Source of the DNA: Escallonia rubra
Taxonomy: Eukaryota; Streptophyta; Magnoliopsida; Escalloniales; Escalloniaceae
Direction of reading: 5' to 3'
NCBI GenBank assembly: GCA_033065855.1
Contig: JAVXUO010001110.1
Span: 620,001 to 684,000 of the forward strand
DNA: 64,000 nucleotides
Below the pieces are notes generated by a model. The model saw only the letters and a program-made list of their open reading frames with translations. It was not told where the DNA came from and made no database searches. Shown here piece by piece: positions 23,960 through 36,261 of this stretch (the first letter of the stretch is position 1; each line of letters starts with the position of its first letter). The position numbers and the translations under genes are program-made.

Positions 23960-26400
23960 GAGGACAATGTTCAGATATGATGACCGATGCATCTTCGCAG
24001 TCATGTTTTCAGCCAATTAATAGCACTGATTGTCTGAGAGCTATTTGATATTGGCAACGAATACGAAGTGGGGGCTAAAAGTCGTGAAGAATGGGATTTA
24101 GGGCTTAATCTATATAACAATTGCAGTGATAAAATTCATATCATTGACAATAAGGAAATGCATGATGGTCAAGAATGTGAGGATTTAAGTGTTGTTCCCT
24201 TGAAGTGTAACAATGTGAGGACTTTGAGGAATATATGAAAGAAACTATTATTGGAAAAGTGTTTGACGGACAAAAGGGGCATATGAGTTTTATAATCGAT
24301 ATGCGCTGGTGAAGGGTTTCAGTATGTGCATACACTATTTGCATAAGAATAGGATGATGAATGAGATATTAGGCTTCAAGAAATTATATGATAAGAGGCA
24401 GGTTGGGAAGCAATTAAAACGTCACAAGGATACAAGAATAGGTTGTGGGGCGATGATGCAGATTACATTGTCGAAGAAGCTCGGCATGTGGGTCGTGAAC
24501 AAGTTTGAATATATTCATAGTCATTTCAGTGCTACCCCGTCGAAAATAGTCAAGCATCACTCCCACGGCAAGTATCATCATTCTGCAGCCTGCAAATGTC
24601 TAGTATGTACATTTAATCAGAAAGGCTTAAAACCTGCTCAAATTACGAATATTTTGAATGCTATGAAATCTAACAAGGAGGCTAATATCACTATATATGA
24701 AATAGCGCTCTAGTATCATTAGCAGCAAAAGGAAAAATAATGTTGCACGAGAATGTTATGTTATTAAGCATTTTGAAGACAAGACTGTTTCATATGGTAG
24801 CCATTGATTTGCGATGGATTTGGCTCAAGACATATCTTTAAGGAATTTTTTGGGCTAACGGAAGACCAAGTGCCTACCACGCCTAATTTGGTGATGTTAT
24901 TGTGTTTGACATAACTTACGTGACAAACAAATACAAGACTCCAATTTTTTTCATTTATTTGAGTGAATCACCATCGAGAATTTATATTGTTTGGAGCTGC
25001 ATTTTTGGAGGATGAGACGGAGAAAACATTTGTATGGTTGTTTGAGCAATTTTTGCGATATATGTTTTGTAGGCCCCCGGTGTAATCATTGTTGATCTTG
25101 GTGGTGCTATGTGCAAGGTAATTGCTAAAGTCTTCATAACTGTTCGGCATCGAATTTAAACGTGGTACATAGATAAGCATGTCATGGAGCATCTACAATC
25201 ATTACGTTCTTATTACGTGACTTTCACGAGGCACACACTAAATAGGCGAAAAATCAGACCATTTTAGAATTTGAGTCAAGGTGGAAAACTTTAAACAAAA
25301 CATATGAACTCAAAGGAAATAGTTGGCTTTAGAACATATATACCATGTGTTAAAAGTGGGCGAAGGCATATTTGAAAAATACGTCATTTGTTGGCATGAC
25401 CACAAGTGGAAGAAGTGAGAGTATACATTCCTTTCTTGATGGGTATCTAAATCCAAGTACAATATCAAATGAGTTTGGTGTGCAGTACGATAAAGCAGTA
25501 AAGTATCGAAGGCGTGTAGAAAAAGATGATTTTAATATGATGAACTCAAAAGCTACGGTATTCTAGTCATTCGATCGAAGCAAGCGTGGGAGAGTGTTAT
25601 ACTTGTCAATTGTTTGAGATCTTTTGGAAAGAGTGGATGGCTGGCGTTGATTGCTCTCACAACAAACAGGCTGGGACTTATAATTGTTGAGAGAGAGAAA
25701 TGGAAAATTGTTTCCTGCCATTCATCGGTTGATTTTAAGGTTAAATGCTCATGTGCTAAATTCGAGACTAAATATTGTATACGCATATCCTCTATATTAT
25801 GAAGAAGGAGAAGCTAATCAACCTCCCTAAGCACTACATATTACCTAGATGGACAATTAGCGGTATATAAGGTAGGCGATGTTAGTAGTTGGTTCAAGGA
25901 AGAGAATAATTTTTTTTACATAAATTGGGTGCGCCTCTTAGCTTTATGATCTGTTCAAGTTAAATTTGTGAAAACAATTGAAGCTGCAAGAGATTCTCCT
26001 TCCCATGTAGAGGTGCTTGATTTGTGGCTTAGAAGTTTCTTAGGAAAACAAGCTTTGAGAAAGAAATCAGAACAAACTAGTAGTTGTCAAATAGTTACTC
26101 ACGTCGATTCAAGTTTAGGTATTTCCCAAGTAGAAAGTACGCATCAATATCAGTTCGTGACCCTGCTACCCCTATTAAGACTAACGAGCATCCGAAAGTT
26201 GCAAGCAGGTTTAAATCTTCTATAGAATTGGCTACAAAAGGAAGAAAAAAAAAGAACAAACACGTATTGTCATTTGAAAGGTCATAATCGGACTGGATGT
26301 CAAAAGTGAAAGGTAACTTGTCTTGAGTCTTGACACATTAAGTTTCATCAACTAATTTCTAGTTTGTATGTAAATTGCAGAAGGATAAAGATGAAAGGGA
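23960..26400 (+). pseudogene. Decayed FAR1-type MULE transposase
   Basis: Broken frames read in order: KGFSMCIHYLHKN with CGAMMQITLSKK (FAR1 DNA-binding domain, about 24235-24500); KHHSHGKYHHSAACKCLV; the transposase segment around VIVFDITYVTNKYKTP and GVIIVDLGGAMCKVIAKVF (about 24880-25150), covering the DDE-type core; MTTSGRSESIHSFLDGYLNP (from about 25390); and a SWIM-like VDFKVKCSCAKFET (about 25730-25770). This is the architecture of FAR1/FHY3-related transposases. Multiple stops and frameshifts interrupt it, so no full-length protein is possible. It sits just inside the left TIR of the 8.75-kb MULE. Confidence 0.85.
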
Positions 26401-26446
26401 ATCCAATTTAGTATGTCTCAGTTTCTTTATGGTTATATGATATGTC

Positions 26447-26976
26447 TAAGGCCGTATACGAACCGAGTTCGAGCCGAACAGAGGTATGTTCAAACTCGTT
26501 TGTAATTTAGTTTAGGCCGTGTTCGTTTAATCTTCAAAATTTTATTTGAACTCGTTCGCAATTCGTTTAACAAAACTCGTGTTCGGCTCGAGATCGTTCG
26601 TTTATTTGTCCGAACCGAACTCGAACTTGAAAACTCGTGTTCTCGTTCAAAACAATTACTCCAAACCAGAACTACATCTTACTTGATCCAATTGTCTAAG
26701 TGATTTTATGGATTTTAAGTTTAAACTAATTTATACTACAATTAAGTTATATGACTTTTGAGTTTTTAACATATCATAATTAAGTTATTATCCAGACGAG
26801 CTGTTCATGAATGCATTTGTGAACACTTCAAAATGTTCATGCTCGACTCATTTAATAAAGGAGCTCTACTATTTTGTTCATGTTTGGTTCGTATATTATA
26901 CAAACGAACATGAACGAGTTTTTTGGGGAACGAACCACGAGCAGTTCATGAACAACTCGGTTCATTTACAGCCCTA
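26447..26976. mobile_element. Non-autonomous hAT-type element nested in the 8.75-kb MULE
   Basis: The ends are TAAGGCCGTATACGAACC and, reversed, TAGGGCTGTAAATGAACC. The flanking octamers GATATGTC (26439-26446) and GTTATGTC (26977-26984) differ at one base, matching the 8-bp duplication of hAT transposition. The interior has many GAAC/GTTC subterminal motifs on both strands (for example CTCGTTC, GAACGAG) and no ORF. Confidence 0.8.
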
Positions 26977-26984
26977 GTTATGTC

Positions 26985-28220
26985 AAGTTGAGTTGCTTCA
27001 AATAAATTAGAGATTTATTTAATATAGAAATTTGTCTCGTGGACTTTTTTTCCTTTGTAACAAGAGCCAAGTGTCTCAAGGTAGTAGGGCTTGAGATCTA
27101 GAAATGAGAGACTGGAAGAGGTAGCATAACATGAAGGAGCCAAAAGGCTACAACTCAGAAGATTTATAATTGTTTTTTCTTCGTTATATATAGTATCTTC
27201 GTCTTGAGGTACTAAATAGGTGGACAACTTTATTGGTTTTGACTGGATGTTCTAAATTTGCTTTAGGATTGTGGTTTGAGAACCTCACAATTTTTTTTCT
27301 GAAGCTTGAATGCTTATTAATGTTTCAACAAAAATATGACAATGATTCTTTCTGAGTTATTTTTTTCATGTTCATCTTTCTTGGAATTTGTCAAAGAAGA
27401 AAATTGTTGCATGCCGCAAATTCTCTAATTTGTCTTCAACTTTAGGCAAAATCTTGTCCGGCTGCAGAAATAATAGTTGTGAAGTATCAAATTTAATTGG
27501 ACTCTGCTTGCTCAAAGCAAGGTGAAGGTTTTCTACTGAAATATTCTGTAAGAAAAGTTAGGACCAGAAAAGCAAATACAACAAACACTTTTCTTATATC
27601 GATTATCAACAATGCCATTGCCATATTGGATAATCCAATCATCAAAGAAGTTCTTGCTTGTACTCGTTGTAAGAAGACATCAATTGGATTTAAACAGCCA
27701 TGAAACACATGAAATGCTACTTGAAAGAGACTGATGCCAAGCTCCACGGGGAAACAAAATATCAGCAAATTGAAATCATGTTATTAGAGATTTTGATTAT
27801 GATGTAGAGAATACACAACAAATCCGGTTAGCAAGAATGCACACCATTGCAGCCATCATTTCCACTTGCAATTTCTACCTTCCATCTATGTTTTTCCTTT
27901 CAAATGTAACGCAATACACATATTCAGAACCATCACCATTTCATTTCTTAGCAATTAAGTTCAACAAAGCTAGACATATGCAAGAGTATGCCAATAAACG
28001 CCAATAAACTTTGAACGTTTTCATTTGAGTGATATACGTAGCAAGAGACTCTCACAAGTTTGAAAAAAACCGCATTGCCTTACTTTTCTCAAGAATGAAA
28101 TCTCTATGAATACATAAGAATAGAGCAACAAATAGCCACTTATTCAGTTATTGCTGCAAAGTGAGAAATCATAGACTCATTCACAAATGAGAAATTCGCA
28201 TTCAATTTCTTACTTTTTGA
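26985..28220. other. AT-rich MULE interior without a recognised gene
   Basis: Small open frames at 27497-27703 (+) and 27493-27768 (-) overlap each other and resemble nothing I know. This may be the eroded remainder of the MULE's internal region. Confidence 0.5.
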
Positions 28221-30310
28221 TGCCAAGGAAAGTGGGTTCGTACCTACGTGGAGGTGCCACAAGGAATGCAATCCGAGTCAGATGCCAAGTATGTTGATGT
28301 AGGACACAGCAAGGGTGGAACAAAGGCAGAGACCAAGGGCTTCCCAGACAGAGCTTGAGGGTGGCAATGCTGCGAGGGCGATAGCGCAGGATGAATACAC
28401 GACAACAGTCACAGTCCGATGCTTAGGTCCAGAGTCAAGGTCCTGTATGTTTTTCTCTCTAGGATTCTAGAGTGAGAAAGTGAAAATGTGAGAGTCCTAA
28501 AAATGTCCAACCTCAATGTTCCGTCTAAATGAATTCTCAAGACCTTTATTTATAGAGATTAAGATGATGATGTCATTAACTGACACGTGGCGCCCCCCAA
28601 AAGTGACACGTCACCGGGGGGTCCACAGGTGTTGGTGCTCCACGGACTGTCGGATCGCATATTCACCTGGTCTGCCCCGCACAACGTCACTCTGCCTGTT
28701 TGGAAAGACTGGCTCCTACAACTTTAGTGTGGCCAGAGAACCCCTTGATCTAGCCTCCAATCCAAGCCCTTGCAGAGTCCCACAGGCCTGGCAGCGGTGG
28801 GGAAGACCCGACGCCCAACTGCCAAGTGAACTAGGCGCGATGCCCTCCGAAGACCTACTCCCATCTCGAAGTGACCCGGGGGTCATAGTCCCTAGGGGTG
28901 CCGACGCAAGCCCCCAGTGCCAGAGCACGTAGGCCAGTCACGCAAGCACCCTGACAGAGATAGTGTCCTGGAGGAGTCGCCTATTCCGCAGGCCGAGGTA
29001 GCATCCCGGAGGAGCCGTCTACCTGGCCGGCCAAGGTAGCATCCCGGAGGAACCGTCTACCTGGCAGAAGGGGAGTCTTCGTGCTGGAGCACTTGGAGCT
29101 CCCTGGCAGAGATAGTGTCCCGGAAGAGTCGCCTATCCCCGCGAGTGAGTCATTGTGCCGGAGCACTCGAAGCGCGTCAAGGTATCATCCCGGAGGAGCC
29201 GTCTACCTGGCGGAAGGGGAGTTGAAGAGCTCCCTGGCGGAGATAGTGTCCCGGAGGAGTCGCCTATCCCTGCAGGATGTTGAACACTCCGGAGAGTGGG
29301 TCGAAGTATGTTTCATGACCAAGGCAAGGTGCGCATGGTGTGGTGAATGAGTGTGGTGAATGAGTGTGGTGCCCGGGGGCATGTAACATGATTGTGGCGC
29401 ATGGGCGCGATGAAGTAAGTAAGGTCCCGGGGGCACGTCTTTATTAGTGGCACGGCGCATGGGCGCGATGTAGTGTGTATGGTGCCGAGGGCACGATAGT
29501 GTGACAGAGAGCCTGGGGGCACGGCTGTATAAGCGGCGCGGCGCACGGCCGCAGTGTAGTGTTGAAGTGCGGCGTCCGGACACCGGCGATGGGGGTCGCG
29601 GAGTTGTGTCCTGGTGACGGGGTCGCAGAGTTGTGTCCGGGCGACGGGGTTGCGGAGTTGTGTCCGGGCGACGGGGTCGTGGAGTTATGTATGATCCCTT
29701 GAAGAAAAGTGAAGGTGTTAAGTATGGAGACCAAAGGCCAACCCATAGAGGAAGTCCAAGGCCAACCCTTAGGGGGAGGCCAAGGCCAACGCCAAGGGAA
29801 GGCCGAGGCCGACCCCCAAGGGGAGGCCGAGGCCGAGGCCGACCCCAAGGGGAGGCTGAGGCCGAGGCCGACCCCAAGGGGAAGGCCGAGGCCGAGGCCG
29901 ACCCCAAGGGGAAAGCCAAGGCCGAGGCCGACCCCTTGGGAAGGCCAAAGCCAACTTCCTTGGGCAAGTGCCATGGTGTGCCGATGGGCGACATGCGAAG
30001 TGCGACGGTCGAAGTGTCATGAGGCTTTGCGCGAAAATGAGCTTCTGAGTGACGAAGTAACGTAACGAAAGTGAGAAGTGCACGTGACTTGAGCGTGCAT
30101 GCTTTGACCGGTTGTGAGCGTTGAAAATGACTGTTGCTTATGCGGACGTGTCATGGAAATGGGACCCCAGTGGGCCTTTGGGTGCGACCAAAATAGGTTG
30201 GGAACACTTTTACTTGTCAAATTAACTAGGTTCAAAACAAATTGCTTCAACTCATCTCCATAGCAAGTGTGCAGCGTGGCTATAGCAACACCCGCTGTAA
30301 GAGGGTGCCA
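28221..30310 (-). repeat. GC-rich minisatellite block, possibly LTR-derived
   Basis: Composition changes abruptly from AT-rich to GC-rich at about 28220 and back at about 30310. On the minus strand a TATA-like CTCTATAAATAAAG (about 28544-28558) and a leader-like stretch resemble a plant LTR promoter. 28930-29290 alternates near-copies of GTCCCGGAGGAGTCGCCTAT and ATCCCGGAGGAGCCGTCTAC. 29340-29680 repeats GGCGCATGGGCGCGATG/GGGGGCACG variants and then a GAGTTGTGTCCGGGCGACGG unit. 29800-29945 has a ~30-bp unit around GGCCGAGGCCGACCCCAAGG. Long proline/arginine-rich open frames here are by-products of the repeats. Confidence 0.6.
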
Positions 30311-31601
30311 CCTTTTTAGTATTGGATTGCATATTTCCTTCTACTTAAAGGCAAGGTCACTAACATCTTGTGCAAGGATCGAAGGCACATGAAAAAGATT
30401 TTTAAGACTTTTTGCATTTACCTTCTTCCTTTCTTGTCAAGAGATCGTGGTATAAACGATGAAGTTCTACAATAAGGGGAGGCAAAAATTTTACATTGCT
30501 AAAAGCCATACACCATAACCAAGCATACAAGATATCAAAGTGGGCTAAAATTCAAAATCTTGGAGTAGGCATGATCCTCTGTTGACTTTGCATCTTTTCC
30601 AACTTCAAGTAACGTATTATCTGCAGCAAAGGGCATGTCGTTTTGGCTTGGCCAATAATAACATAATGATGAAATAAGATCCATAAAAAAACAAAGATTA
30701 CGGAAGTGTGGAATAGCTCCAATGGTAGAACAATTGCCTCGATGCATCTTCCAAGCTGAAAACAAGTGCGAAACATGGAAACTCGTCAGTTAACTTTTGA
30801 CAAATTATGATACATTAGAGTATCATAACAAGAACTAGCCATAAAATTTGTATTTTGGTATAGTATACAAGTTCATATAACAAACTCGTAAAAGTTGCTC
30901 AATACTTTCGCTTTTCTATGCACAAAAGGAAATCAACTATTGAACCCGCCAAAAATCCAACCAAAAGTCAAATTTCACCATTATAATATGCAGGGTGTAT
31001 ATTGGATGACATTCTTGTTAATTAGAAAAGCCCCTGCTCACACAACATTCCCATGGGAATGCTACGCTCATTCTTTTAACGACGACCAACTCATGTCCAA
31101 CACATTACCTCACCCTCTGCTATAAAACCTTAACTGGTTAAGAAAATTGGTCCAACAACATGCTTAATACTTCATTGCAAGCACAGATTGAGTGGAGCGA
31201 CCATTCAAGGCGCACCAAGTAAAATGCAACAACATAATAGAGTGCGAACTACTACGAATAATGATTTACACTTTCCTCTTCCCACGTCTTCCAACCATAG
31301 AACTATTATGTAGTTGCCAGTCACCATTGAAAAATTGTAGGAAAAGACTAATGCATCAAGGGAATACTAAGTTGAAATTAACAACAATAGGTGCAGTTCT
31401 TGGTAGTATTATATCGGCAGCGCCAATGCTAGAGTAGACAAAGTTGTCTACGCTGACTGCGGTCACCTTCTTGCAATGGTAACCAGCAGGTCCACGAGAC
31501 GATGACATGTTTGCGACACAAAAGGCTTGCACCGACGCATAAGAGGCACATAAAGAGAGAGAGGAAAGATAGAGAAGAATGGGAGAAACATCTTCATCAC
31601 G
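30311..31601. other. MULE interior without a recognised gene
   Basis: AT-rich with a few short open frames (30535-30765, 30895-31125, 31192-31437) that show no family resemblance. The right TIR begins near 31602. Confidence 0.5.
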
Positions 31602-32098
31602 TATTGTGGGCAATTCAAATAGCTTGAACAAACCCATTCAAACATCAAACAGGTGGTGGGCAATTCGCAATACAAGGAGCAAAATAAGAGTAAGTGAACA
31701 TGAAAAGGTTTCAATTAGGGAGAAGGGAGGACTCGATGGTGGGTATTGTGGCGTGACGGTGGTCAATGGAAAAAAGGCACAAGGCGATGGTAAAAATGGG
31801 CAGACGGTGGCGACGAATAAGGAGAGGACGGCGACAGATAAAGGAGCGCAAGATGGGAAGAAGGCGGGGGTCTCCCTTGTTTTTGTGGGAAGGGAAGAGA
31901 TCGCTCGATCTGCTAGTGTGGTTGAGCTGTTGAGGCAGGAGTGAGCGCATGGGAGAGAAAAGCTAAGGGAGGAGAAGAAATGAACTGAAAAGAGGAAGAA
32001 AAAAAAAAGTTTTAATATTTACCTTATGTCATTTTGGTAGTATGCCACATAAAACTTTTCTGTGGCAAAGTAACATATCTTATTTTCCCTTTCATTTA

Positions 32099-33170
32099 TG
32101 GGTTGATTTTTACAAATTTAGATCTTCATAAGTTACCAAGCTACCTTTATCGATGGAGTTTCTAAAAGCAAGTAACTTCATTTGAGGGCTGAGTTTCACA
32201 AATTTAAATCTTCATAAGTTACCAAGCTAACTTTATCGATGAGTTTCTAGACAAAAATGTTCGCTGTTTAATCTCACAAGTCTAATCATTAGGGTTGGAA
32301 GGAGCGTGAAAAAAAAAAAGGGTACTACCAAATTTTATGTCATCTAAAAATGTGGAAGCCCTCCATCAAAGCACCAGAAAATGATTGAGTAAGAGCCATC
32401 AGAAACGTGATTAGGTGTTGGAGGCCACATGTATCCAATTATTTTTCGATGCTATTTTGAAATTTGAAGTGTGAATTTATTTTTGAATCAAGAATTAAAA
32501 GAGTAACTTTAAAGGATCCATATCCAAATGGGTTCCAATTTTCTTTTCTTTAATTTTTTTTGTTTTACTTTTAGTTGTCTGGTTTCTATTCTTTAAATTC
32601 TATAGTAAAAAACACAAAGTCATACGGTCTCCATCCCAATCCACTACAAAGATCAGATCGCAACCAACTCAACCCCATCATCGCTCGTCATCGCCATAAC
32701 CACCACCTTTACGTGAGCCCTCATATGGTCTAGACTGATTCAGTTTTCCGCCCACCAAGCTTTCACTCGATTTATGATTTGATTTTGGCTGGTTTGTTGG
32801 CTAATTATTTCGTAGAACACATAAATTGGACCCAACTTTGGTAAAGCCCAAATTTCCTTTTTTTTCCCTTTCTTGACAATTCAGATCCCCTGTGGTACAA
32901 AAATAAACATAAATCATGATTTTAGCCACCATGATGTCTATTTGTAAGCGACTTTCTCATTATAGTAAACGCATCTTCCTTTTTTGTGGTGGTTGCTGTA
33001 ATTTTTTGTGGCATAAAATGCTTTAATGACATCTCCGTTGTTACTTTTTTTTCCAACTGATATGAAAGATGTACATTCAACCAGATGTTTCTATGTGGTT
33101 TCTTATGAGCATGCTTAGCTAACATATGAGCTACCTCGTTCCTCCTACATTCATTATACGAAAAGCGGCA
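32099..33170. other. Intergenic AT-rich DNA
   Basis: A ~60-bp direct repeat occurs twice (about 32110-32165 and 32200-32252, around TCTTCATAAGTTACCAAGCT). No gene is recognised. Confidence 0.6.
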
Positions 33171-34560
33171 TTGACTAAAAGATCTAGTTATAGATTGTCA
33201 TTCGTATATGATCACTTCGATCTCAGGTCTTGGTCCAGATTGTCCTTGTAACAGGTTAACAATGCATTTATTCTCTCCTTCTAAGATGATTGATCTAAAT
33301 CCCAATTCTTGTGTCAACTTCAACCCTTCTTTCGCTGCTATTGCTTTGAATATGAGAGCGCTCGTGCAATTTTCCAAAGGTCTATTTCGACCTGCAACTA
33401 ACATTCTAAAGTTATCTCAAATAACCACGCCAAGTCCTCCTTTACCTGTATTCGCCACCCAAGATCCGCCATAATTGATTTTCAAAAAATCAGTGTCGGG
33501 ACATGTCTAATCTTGTCGTTGAATCAGTGAAGTTCCTGACGTCATAGAAATACCTCTATCCAAACAACTACTATATTGCAACTGCGCCAAACTCATTAGT
33601 GTTAGAGGGTCACTAGTCTGTCCCTTGAACACTTTTGCATTTCGACATTTTCAGATGCGCCACAACACCCAAGTGTCAAGTTCTTTCAATTGAGTCGCCT
33701 GATCTGTTGCTTATAATTGGTACATCAAATTGTTCCACCATTCATATAAACATATACCTAGGGCTGCGACTTTAAGTTTTATTGATTTTACTAACCCAAC
33801 CCAAAAAAAAATTAATTTTGCCCAACCCAACCCACCTAAGTATAAAGTGGGTTAGAATTAGCTAAGCTTATATAATAATGGGTTATTTGCGTTAGGCTTT
33901 TGAAACCCATTTGATAAAAAGTCACATTTTTTGAACAACCACCACCGCCGGCCGTCGCCGACCACCACGGCTGCCAGCGGTCACTGCCGCCGCACTGCCG
34001 ACCGTCGTCGACCACCACTATTGGCCGTCGCCGCTCAGTTGTCTCTGATCACCACGGCCGCTGGCCACCGTCGGCAGCCACCACCATGGCGGCTACAACC
34101 ATCATTGGCCACCACCATTCCACTTTTTATTTAAATATAAAACATATTTATTCTAATTTAATTGACCCATTGAAACCAAAAAAAAACCCACTAACCCAAC
34201 CCAACTCAACCAAATTTATTCATTTTTTCTTGGGTTAAAGCTCGTTGGGCTTTTTAAACATATCGATTTTTTTGGTTTGGGTAAAAAATCAACCAACCCA
34301 TTCAAGTTACACCCATACATGTACCTGAAATTCTTCGCATGAGTCCATCTATTGGGGAGATAAACCAACACGCACGACTAAAATGACAGTCCCGAAACAA
34401 ATGAATGGTTGTTTCCAGAACAAAATTGCACAAAGGACATATACCATCCACTTCTAGCTTCCTCTTATGCAAATTATCTTACCATTTGAGATTCAATTTC
34501 ACGTATTTCTTACCTAGCTTATGTCAAAAGTATTGCAAAAACATAATTTTTTTTTCAAAC
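33171..34560 (-). mobile_element. LINE 3' remnant (zf-RVT and RNase H) split by a hAT element
   Basis: On the minus strand, about 34500-34340 reads KRKLEVDGICPLCNFVLET then IHLFRDCHFSRACWF, the Cys-Cys-His-Cys zinc-binding motif that follows reverse transcriptase in plant LINEs. Downstream, 33404-33198 encodes AAKEGLKLTQELGFRSIILE and NKCIVNLLQGQ, the acidic core of the LINE RNase H domain. The domain order matches a LINE read right to left. Stops and a 559-bp insertion make it non-functional. The outer limits are approximate. Confidence 0.75.
33759..34317. mobile_element. Non-autonomous hAT-type element nested in the LINE remnant
   Basis: Termini are TAGGGCTGCGACTT and, reversed, TATGGGTGTAACTT. 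The flanking octamers CATATACC (33751-33758) and CATGTACC (34318-34325) match at 7 of 8 positions. Subterminal CCCAACCC/GGGTTGG motifs flank a GC-rich CCACCACCG-type core with no plausible gene. Confidence 0.8.
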
Positions 34561-34931
34561 TATGGCTTGGCCCGATTATTACGGAATATTCGGTATCAAT
34601 TGACGCCACACTAATGAATTAAGGAAGGGTCAAATACACGTAGGTACCCTGGAACTACCACGAAATCTCAATTAAGGGTCCCAAAGTTTAATTTTTACAC
34701 ATAAGGGCCTGTAACTCCAAATTTGCAATAAGTAAGGGCATCCGTCCATTTTCTTAACGATCCAAGCTTTTCCGTTAGGGGCATTTTTGGGTTTTCATAT
34801 TTGGGTGTTTCCCGCCTTTCACTGTTGACAATCTTCTTTCCCTCTCTTTCCATCTATTTTTCCCACCTTTCCCTATCTATACATACACGTGTGTATATAT
34901 ATACATACTGAGCTTTCTACAGAGGAGGGAG

Positions 34932-35353
34932 ATGGAAAGTAATGAGATGTATTGCTACTGCGGTAGGAGGCCCAGATCTGTGACCTCCTGGACAGCCAAA
35001 AACCCGGGAAGAAGATTTTGGGTGTGCTTGAAACCGAAGGTAAGATCCCAAAATTTGAATGATTTTGACTTATTTTAAACTGAATAATAGGTAAGACCAG
35101 ATCTGAATGCATGTTTCAGGGTAAAGATTGTGGCTTTTTTGGATGGCGTGACCCAGAGATGGGTGCAAGATCGAAGGAGGTTATACCTGGACTGCTGTGC
35201 AAGCTCAATTCGTTAGAGAAGAAGCAAAAAACAGAAAGAAGGGCCTGCATAGTTGTGATATTGGTTTCTTGGTTTGTATATTGGTTCATGTATGCAAACT
35301 CAGGGAGTACAACTGGGAAAGGGAAAGGGAATTTGGAGCTGATGCAACTGTAG
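34932..35353 (+). CDS. Small GRF-type zinc-finger protein with a C-terminal membrane segment
   Basis: Two exons, 34932-35039 and 35120-35353, joined at canonical GT (GAAG|GTAAGA) and AG (TTTCAG|GG) sites in phase 0, give 113 residues. Residues 8-50 form a GRF zinc finger: CYCGRRP, then NPGRRFWVC, then CGFFGWRDPEM, supplying the Cys ligands and the G-R-F-W core. A short charged, probably coiled stretch (LNSLEKKQKTERR) precedes a hydrophobic ~17-residue segment (IVVILVSWFVYWFMY). This is the layout of plant proteins annotated At4g04775-like; their function is unknown to me. The gene begins ~120 bp inside the left TIR, which probably supplies its promoter. The ORF is intact. Confidence 0.85.
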
Positions 35354-36261
35354 GTGTTAGGATTAAGTTAGGTATGTAGTGTATTAGGGTCTTGTGTATG
35401 CACCTTGAAACCTTGGAATGTTGTGTATGCATTTTGAAGATGAATGAAAAAAGGTTTGCCCTATATGTTGTGAAATGACAAAAGCATGTGTGGTATGGTC
35501 AATTTAAGAAACAAGGGAACAAAACATAGGACCACCCATGCTCCTCTGTTTTATAAATGCACACTTCCTAACACAAAATGCAAATGCAAAAACAGCTATG
35601 CAAAAACAGAAACCATGCTTGCCAAATGCAAATACAAATGCAAAACCTAAACTCACATGTTGAACCAAACATCTATGCAAAAACAGCTCTGCCAAATGTT
35701 GAACCAAACATCAATGCCAAACATCAATGCTGAACCAAAACCCAAAACCCAAATCCAAATCCAATGCACATCCTGACAGTGGCTTAAATGAACCCTGCCA
35801 AACATCACCAACCCTTCCAACTCACAAACACAAGCCTCACAAATGCAATACCAAACAATCCAATTCTTGTCAATGACAGTCAAATAAATGGAAAAGAGAG
35901 CATTGTGTTTCCCAACCAAACTGTACAATTTACAAAATAAAAAATTACATTGCATTAAGTCACAATATCTGTTACAGAAGATGCCAACATCACATGACTT
36001 AAAGCAAAAGTGCAACCAGAAAGCTTCACAATTGTCTGAGCTTTAACAGGCATTACAGGACTGTACATTTATCAAAAGCCTCCCCTTATCAAAAGCTACC
36101 CCTTTAACAGGCATTACAGGACTGAGCTTCACAAATTTCCTCCCCTTATCAAAAGCTGTACATTTATCTTCAAAAAGTCCCACACCTAACCCAAACCCCT
36201 AAAAGATTGCTACACTACTAATTCTAACTTCACTTCTTCCCCTTCCCTCTGCTTCTTGTTG

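Larger units (their letters stand above)
23341..32089. mobile_element. 8.75-kb Mutator-like element with long TIRs
   Basis: The left arm begins GGAAATATCAGATATGATGC and the reversed right arm begins GGGAAAATAAGATATGTTAC. Homology continues with small indels over ~527 bp on the left (to about 23867) and ~488 bp on the right (from about 31602). An identical 9-bp duplication, TTTCATTTA, flanks the element at 23332-23340 and 32090-32098. Inside, reading rightward, are a decayed FAR1/MULE transposase, a nested hAT element (26447-26976) and a GC-rich minisatellite block. The long TIR plus 9-bp duplication fits a MULE. Confidence 0.88.

Noticed and set aside
29203..30083. Long Pro/Arg/Gly-rich open frames on both strands, up to 263 codons
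   Set aside because: They follow from GC-rich minisatellites whose period suppresses stops in several frames; no domain is present.
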